Shown here one piece after another: positions 58,277-64,000 of a DNA stretch of 64,000 bases (its first letter is position 1; every line of letters begins with the position of its first letter). The notes under the pieces are model-generated. The model made no database searches. It worked only from the letters and a program-made list of their open reading frames with translations, and was not told where the DNA came from. Source of the DNA: Cryptomeria japonica (Eukaryota > Streptophyta > Pinopsida > Cupressales > Cupressaceae); contig NC_081414.1 of NCBI RefSeq assembly GCF_030272615.1, forward strand, positions 235,244,733 to 235,308,732, in the 5' to 3' direction. A program made the translations under genes and the position numbers.

Positions 58277-60360
58277 AGTTATGTACTTTACCAAAGTGAG
58301 AGATTTCTTGCCTCAATAAGAATATATCATGAATAAAAGATTTATGTCATTGTCTTGGTCTAGAAGAGTGGCATTAATATCCCATCTCTAACACATTTTA
58401 TGCCTTAAGATTATATTCATATTTAGACATACAATATATCTAATGTATATTAAAGCTCTCAACTTAATTACTTTCTAAAAAATAACATATTATAATAAAA
58501 AAACTAATCTCATTCATATATCTTTACTATTTAAAATATCAACTATATATTCTATTGTAAATGGACATAATTATTTTCTCATGAAATTAATATCACACTC
58601 TCATAGAAGAGATACCATGTATAGCATAGAGACTAGATGCTTTCAATGTGTAAGTCTTAAACAAGGCTTCTCAAAGATGTTTTAGTATGAATATTAAAAT
58701 GGGGAACAAAATTAAAAGCAATGGAACGACTAGCAATCCCTATGTGATGTTTTTCCTTATGTCATTCAAATGCATCTTATTCCATTTGTGGAGTACATTA
58801 AAATTTTGGCCTTCTAAGCTCATTGTTTCTTAAATAAGGACAGTGGGAAATGTTACAGGTTTGTGGCCTGAGTAGAGCATTTAATTGCTCCAAACAATAT
58901 ATTTTCCCTTGAATCAGGATAAGCACATTATGATGATTAACAAAAAAAATATAGATAGAAAACTTTGACCAAGTTTTGTATTGCTTTATACAATATATAA
59001 AACACTAGCATTCTTCAGATGGTGCAAAAGGAGAGGATAATTGTAAGCTTGCACAGCTGGGAAAAAGGATTAAGTTCGGAAATAAATCTTACTCATGCCT
59101 GTGGTCTTAGATGAACAACACCATAAAGATATGTTATTCATTCAAGTAATCATCTTTAAGATTCCCTCAAAAAGTAAAAGAAGATACTTAAGAAGAAAGA
59201 CATTGTTTTCTGTTAGAGCATATCAGAGGCTACCAGTGGAAGACACACGTCACAGTTTTTCTCTCATATCCTAAGTCAATCCTAATAGAGTATCATTGGA
59301 TTCTTCTTTTCTCAAGATTATTTGTATCCTATGACTTACCTTTCTTCTTCTTAGTATTGATATTTGTTGTTGTAATTGTTGTATGTTTTTACACCATGTG
59401 CTTTTGTTAATTTGATATATAGTTCAAGTATTTTTGAGGCATCTTCTCACCTGTTATAGTGTTGATTGAGAATTCGACCGTACTGACATTTCTTTTTCAA
59501 TATTTTTACACTCATTATTACCATAGGGAATGTCATGGTATTAATAGGAATTTGCAACTCTTTAAGTATTCCCTAAGTAGGTTTTTGAACAACATGCTTG
59601 GAATGATTGGTGGCATCTAGAGATAGAGTGATTGCTGTTATATTATATTGGAGAAAATGTTCAGAACTTATTACTATTAACTACATTTCAGTGAAGGTGA
59701 TGATCAAAGCTTAAAGGGCTAATAATATTTTCAGCTGGAGAATTTTCTGCTCTATGCTCATATGAGCAGTCTTGCCGAGAATATGTCGATAAGAGCACAG
59801 GGTAGTAGACTAGAAACATACATTGATACAGGTAATGTGCATGACTCGGTTAGATATACATGACTAGATGTCTCCATTTAGAGACATGATGCCTGATGGA
59901 AGAGGTCTCGACCTTTCGAAACGACGCGTGTGTTCCTTTGGTGAATGAGCTTGTAGATGATATACAATTGCTCAAATATTGGAACCCTAAGCACTACCAA
60001 CTTGAAGGTAAAGTCCAGAGTGGTCTACGACATGTCATCCAAATCATTAAATTCCAAGTGTATATGGTTGTGGTTATCAAGTTTGAAGAAAGTTAAAGCA
60101 CATAACATCGTTTTAACAATTTAGTGTAGATTATTTACTTAGCAATTTTCAACAATATTTATCTAACAACGGTTCAACACTCGGCCTTAATTGTGTACCA
60201 TATAAATCATAGCAAATGTATATTACATGTAAAGAGTATATAATTACTTTTAGAAATGCAGAAATTCAAATTTTGATTATTTCAAGTATAAATTAAGTTA
60301 TTTTTTAATAAAGAATAATTAGATATGGAATGTAACTTTTTTAATATTTTGATCATAAAT

Positions 60361-60468
60361 GTGATCTACATATAGTGGAAATGAATGACTATACTCATGT
60401 AAACCACAAAATCTGTGATCTACATATAGTGGAAATGAATGACTATACTCATGTAAACCACAAAATCC
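60361..60468. repeat. 54-bp tandem duplication
   Basis: GTGATCTACATATAGTGG starts at 60361 and 60415. The copies are near-perfect. Confidence 0.95.
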
Positions 60469-60823
60469 ACATTATCTAGAGTGATTAGAAAATGATACTA
60501 AGCGGTTAAAAGAACATGTATAATGTAAAGAGTGTATAAGCTACACTAGAATGAATAATAGGATTAAAGCTTATAATTGGGGTATAGTTAAATATATGTA
60601 TATATATGATATAAGATATTCAAAAATACCTAAAGTTAATGTTAATGGACAATTAAAAATAAATAAAAAAGATAAAACAATAATTAGTATATGGGAAAAG
60701 GTCTTACAGAATTAGGTATCATGACACAAAGGTTATAAATAATGCATAATGTTAGACATATAAAAGGAAGGTTTCAAAGACTAGTTAATTTTCAAAACGT
60801 AAATGAAATTTCTTGATCATTAG

Positions 60824-60835
60824 GCTCTGATACCA
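60824..60835 (-). promoter_or_regulatory. LARD-B primer-binding site (tRNA-iMet)
   Basis: The minus strand reads TGGTATCAGAGC two bases after the 5' LTR. Confidence 0.9.
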
Positions 60836-60837
60836 AA

Positions 60838-61779
60838 TGTAATGCCACTTTTCAACCAAACTTAATTAATTATTTGCAGCGGAATTAATAGATTAAATGT
60901 TAATGCAAAGCTCATTGATTAAAGGTAATTATCATTAAATTATATGTAAACGATAATAATTACAAAGTAGATGAACAACACAATAAATGGAATAGCAAAA
61001 CCACTTAATTCAACCATATTATTGGCAAATCATATATAAAGCATTCTCAATATCTTATAGCATCAAGGTTTTCTAATACTTATCTTAATCTTGAGCACTT
61101 GGAATAGTCATTCTCACTCCAAGAAGATTCTAGTGGCCTTGGGTCCTTTATGGCTATGGCACCCCATGGAGGAAACCGGTTCTTACACAGAACCAACCAT
61201 ATTATTTACAATTCAAAGGAATAGTCACAGGTCTAGGCTCTTTTAGGGCAAGTAAGCACTCCAGGAGGACAAATTCTTACACAGAACCTTGCACACCTTC
61301 ACGGCACGAAATAAACACAACCTTGGCCAGGACACTCCCGAGTGTACGTGTACACCGTACCCCGAGTTGGACACACGCTGTGTGCCCCTTCTCCAATGCC
61401 CATGCCAACCAATGACCTTAACCTTCATTCCTTTATGCCCTCTAAATTCCTATAATTTCCTCCCATGCCTATAGCCCACCAAGCCACCTTCTTCTTTTTC
61501 CTTGAGTGATCTCCATGCCCCCTCCCAAGTCTCACATAAATGACTTATATAACCTTTTCAAGGGTAGTTTCCAAACCATCACACCCTTTCGAAAAGGTCA
61601 CCTTTAGTTGTCCTTTAATAATTATAATTATTCCTCTCTCTTAAGAGAGTTTGTCATAAACATTATTTATTAATATTTATTTAAACCAAAGGATTATAAT
61701 ATCCTTTATTTTTATCTCTCTTTTTTAATTCTAAAAGGGTTATTACTTTATCTTCTCTTGGAGAAATAGTCACATAACA
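60838..61779 (-). repeat. LARD-B 5' LTR
   Basis: 942 bp, adjacent to the primer-binding site. A minus-strand TATATAA lies near 61545-61551. Confidence 0.9.
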
Positions 61780-61784
61780 ATATT
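61780..61784. repeat. Right target duplication of LARD-B (ATATT)
   Basis: Matches 56176-56180. Confidence 0.9.
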
Positions 61785-62513
61785 AGTCACTGATTTCTAC
61801 TAATATGTGATCGATATTTGTCCATGCCTTAGCCGATTTGTCCATTCTGATAGCGATTCTCTGTTATATTTCATTGATGATGATCTATCTTCATAGATCT
61901 TCCTCGGTGATAATATTGTTGGGCTTGATTCTATGATTGGCTAAGTCTTCCTTGTTTCTGTTTATGGAACCAGTCTTTACCTTAGTCACTGCATGCTTAA
62001 TTTAATCAAAGTCTTGATTATTAATCCTTAAATGTCTTAGATGCTCTGACCAGAATATGGATTGGTTTATTGATCATACAACTGAAGGTTTTAACTAGCA
62101 ATTTCCATGATAAACGTGTGATCATCGATTACCATTTTGATCTTAGACTTTCTTAATATAGGTGCTGTCTTCATGTATGCCTTATTTAATGGATGGGAAG
62201 GCAGACAGATCTGACATGCGTCAAATCTTGTCTGCCACTATATTGTTTTACATTGCCTATAATGTTTTATTAGTCTTATTAGTTATTGTTGTCTTGTCAA
62301 TATTGCATTATGATTACCATGTAAATAAGAATATTAATATTATGTAATATTTAATGAATATGTATTTTTAATGTAAATGTGTGTAATAATCTATTTATTA
62401 TGTTTATGAAACTGATTACATAATACTAAAGAGTTTCAGTCATAAACTCATTTAATTAAATAACTGATACATAAGTATATTCAGATATCAGTCACTATTA
62501 TGAGGACATCACA

Positions 62514-63480
62514 TCATTCTATATGTCTCCTAGTTGAGGCTATTGTGAAAATCAATTCCCAAGTACTTGTATTTTTTCACTATTTCCAATGAGCTCCCCT
62601 CACAGATAAAAATAACTTATTGCTTCTTCCTTTTCAACAAGAAGATAATGAATTTGGTCTTGTTGGTGTTCACTTGCATCCCAGCTTCCTAGCAAAAGAG
62701 CTCTAAAGCCTTCAAATGATCTCTCAAACCTTGGGCAGTTTTAGCAATGAGGATAAGATCATATGCATATAAAATTAACTTCACTACATAACTTGTAAGT
62801 TAGATACCCCCCTATAGTGTTGTATCAATATATAAGCCAAACAAAGTAGGGGATAGAGGACATCTGCATTTGACACTAATTTCGCTACGAAAGCATTCCA
62901 ACATATCCTCTTTATTTCTGATTTTAGCTCTAACCTACTCATAAAGTTTATGCATTGCTGCCCTAAGCTCATTAGGAATCCCAAGTTCCTCCATTTTGCT
63001 CGGAAGTTTGCCCCTAGGGATTGTGTCAAAGGCTTTTTTGAAATGAATGAAGCAACAAAAAGCTTCTCCCCCTTGAATGTTCCAAACCTTTTCAATGAAG
63101 TTTCTAAGAGTGATGCAATGATCGATGGTAGAATGCCTTGGTCTAAAGCCAACTTGCCCTTTTGCTCCTTTTCCCTCTTTTTTTGGTGTAGCTGCTGATT
63201 CTGCATTTTATCATACTCCCAAAAAGCTTTCAAGAATGTGTTTGACCATGATAGTACGAGAGTTAAAAGGATTATTAATATCTTTCCTTTTGTGAAGCGG
63301 GATAATCACACTAGTTGTCCTCTTAGCTAGAAAGCCACTTTGAGTGCAGATTTTTTTGATGCGAGGAGCCAAGAGCTCATTTCCCCTTTTTGAAAATTTA
63401 GCTTCCAGCTCATCAATGTTTTGGGCTTTTCCACTTTCAAGGTTCTTAGAATGTTTTCGTGCTGCTATGAATTTTTAAGA
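62514..63480 (-). pseudogene. LINE-D, part 1 (reverse transcriptase, decayed)
   Basis: Read across frames on the minus strand: VIIPLHKRKDINNPFNSRTIM (about 63310-63250), DQGILPS and EKLFVASFISKKP (the FKKAFDT region), LGIPNELR, CPLSPTLFGLYID near 62830. The catalytic box reads LILYAYDLILIAK (62750-62790), where YADD has become YAYD. Then QGLRDHLKALELF and MQVNTNKTKF follow. This order marks a Jockey/RTE-like LINE RT. Frameshifts and the lost catalytic Asp make it dead. The 5' part beyond 63480 is not recognisable. Confidence 0.75.
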
Positions 63481-64000
63481 GCTTTTAGAAGTAAGGATGG
63501 GGTTTCATGGATGGGATTTATGCAAGTTAAACAAAATTCAATGGATACAGTTGAGATTTTTTTAGGAATATTTTAAAACTGGTGGTCCCATAAATTTTAT
63601 AATGTACTATAATTTTAAAAGTTTAAGATCCAAAATTTATGGACCCTGGTGGTTTCATGAATTTTATTATTTTGTATATTCAATTTAACTAATGAAATAA
63701 ATATATAAAAAAAATTGGCAAGAATTTAAAAGCTTTAGGTGATTGACAAGTGGCAAAAAAGCTTAATTTTTGCTTCATGAGACCCTCTTTAAAATAAATC
63801 CTAAAGCCCACCGCATGGTACCCAAACCTAAATGGTCTCATGTATTTTGTAACAATGGGTAAGCTTAAAACCTTTCGTTTGAGTTTGGGTTCGTAGATTT
63901 GAAATTAGATTCATTTTGAGTTCGTCCATACAAAAACGTACAAAAAATTATATGTATAAGATATTTCGTTCATAAATAATAAATAAATATGATAAAATCA
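63481..64000. other. No gene seen
   Basis: AT-rich sequence without motifs. It may contain eroded LINE-D 5' sequence. Confidence 0.4.

Larger units (their letters stand above)
57128..60823. other. LARD-B internal region, no gene seen
   Basis: About 3.7 kb of AT-rich sequence without a retroelement motif on either strand. It holds a 29-bp tandem duplication (58219/58248) and a 54-bp tandem duplication (60361/60415). Confidence 0.7.
56181..61779 (-). mobile_element. LARD-B: large coding-free LTR retrotransposon (5.6 kb)
   Basis: LTRs 56181-57116 (936 bp) and 60838-61779 (942 bp) flank 3.7 kb of AT-rich DNA without gag or pol. On the minus strand a tRNA-iMet primer site follows the right LTR and a purine tract precedes the left LTR, with ATATT duplicated outside. 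The LTRs differ by about 24 substitutions (roughly 2.6%, by eye) and a 6-bp duplication (GTGTAC). The only sizeable open frame (59896-60096, plus, 66 codons) resembles nothing known. This fits the LARD class, mobilised by another element. Confidence 0.9.
54911..62513. mobile_element. Solo LTR (~2.0 kb) in LINE-D, interrupted by LARD-B
   Basis: Starts TGTAATGCCCCC and ends GAGGACATCACA, with exact TCATT duplications. Without LARD-B the insert is about 1,999 bp and has no gag, pol, primer site or internal LTR pair. It is therefore most likely a solo Gypsy-type LTR. Orientation is unsettled. It contains a 71-bp tandem duplication and a (CA)n tract. The flanks 55250-56175 and 61785-62513 show no gene. 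Confidence 0.75.

Noticed and set aside
59896-60096. 66-codon frame in LARD-B as a gene
   Set aside because: Short, unrecognised and of a length expected by chance.

Overview
The window is plant nuclear DNA made almost entirely of transposable elements, many of them nested. The mix (Ty3/Gypsy chromoviruses with chromodomains, very long solo LTRs, RNase H-bearing plant LINEs, a Jockey/RTE-like LINE, hAT and Copia relics, large coding-free LTR elements) fits a large repeat-rich seed-plant genome. A gymnosperm/conifer is my best guess from general resemblance; this is inference, not proof. No tRNA, rRNA, CRISPR array or complete host gene is visible.

Layout. 1-4429: the 3' end of a LINE (LINE-A) sits inside a minus-strand Copia element and cuts its reverse transcriptase just before the catalytic aspartates. 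4430-5745: AT-rich DNA with a diverged 244-bp-period duplication and a foldback element around a long (TA)n tract. 5746-20365: two LINEs nested tail to tail. LINE-B (+, 5809-12657, 13-bp target duplication) has landed in the 3' tail of LINE-C (-). 20761-20891: a possible first exon of a MED15-like KIX-domain gene. 22600-22960: a tail fragment of a Jockey/RTE-like LINE. 23333-25692: a decayed hAT transposase (-). 25840-28674: a non-autonomous element with 13-bp terminal inverted repeats and near-perfect 8-bp target duplications. 30286-33540: a coding-free LTR element (LARD-A) with atypical termini.

33546-44930: an unrecognised minus-strand coding relic. It is split by Gypsy-1 (33966-41519), a young chromovirus with an uninterrupted ~1,631-codon gag-pol frame and nearly identical LTRs, and by a solo LTR at 43003. 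About 44980-63480: one minus-strand LINE (LINE-D) is cut by Gypsy-2 (45423-54499), which itself carries a 3.4-kb solo LTR, and by a second solo LTR (54911-62513) that carries LARD-B (56181-61779).

How the parts fit. Only Gypsy-1 looks coding-competent. The other elements are stop-ridden, truncated or non-coding. Target-site duplications allow a relative order of insertion. The best leads for something not commonly described are: (a) a module after RNase H that appears collinear in LINE-A, -B and -C; (b) an ATGA stop/start overlap between ORF1 and ORF2 in both LINE-B and LINE-C; (c) six hairpin-forming motifs in the 3.4-kb solo LTR; (d) the non-TG..CA LTR element LARD-A. All identities, divergences and alignments here were judged by eye.
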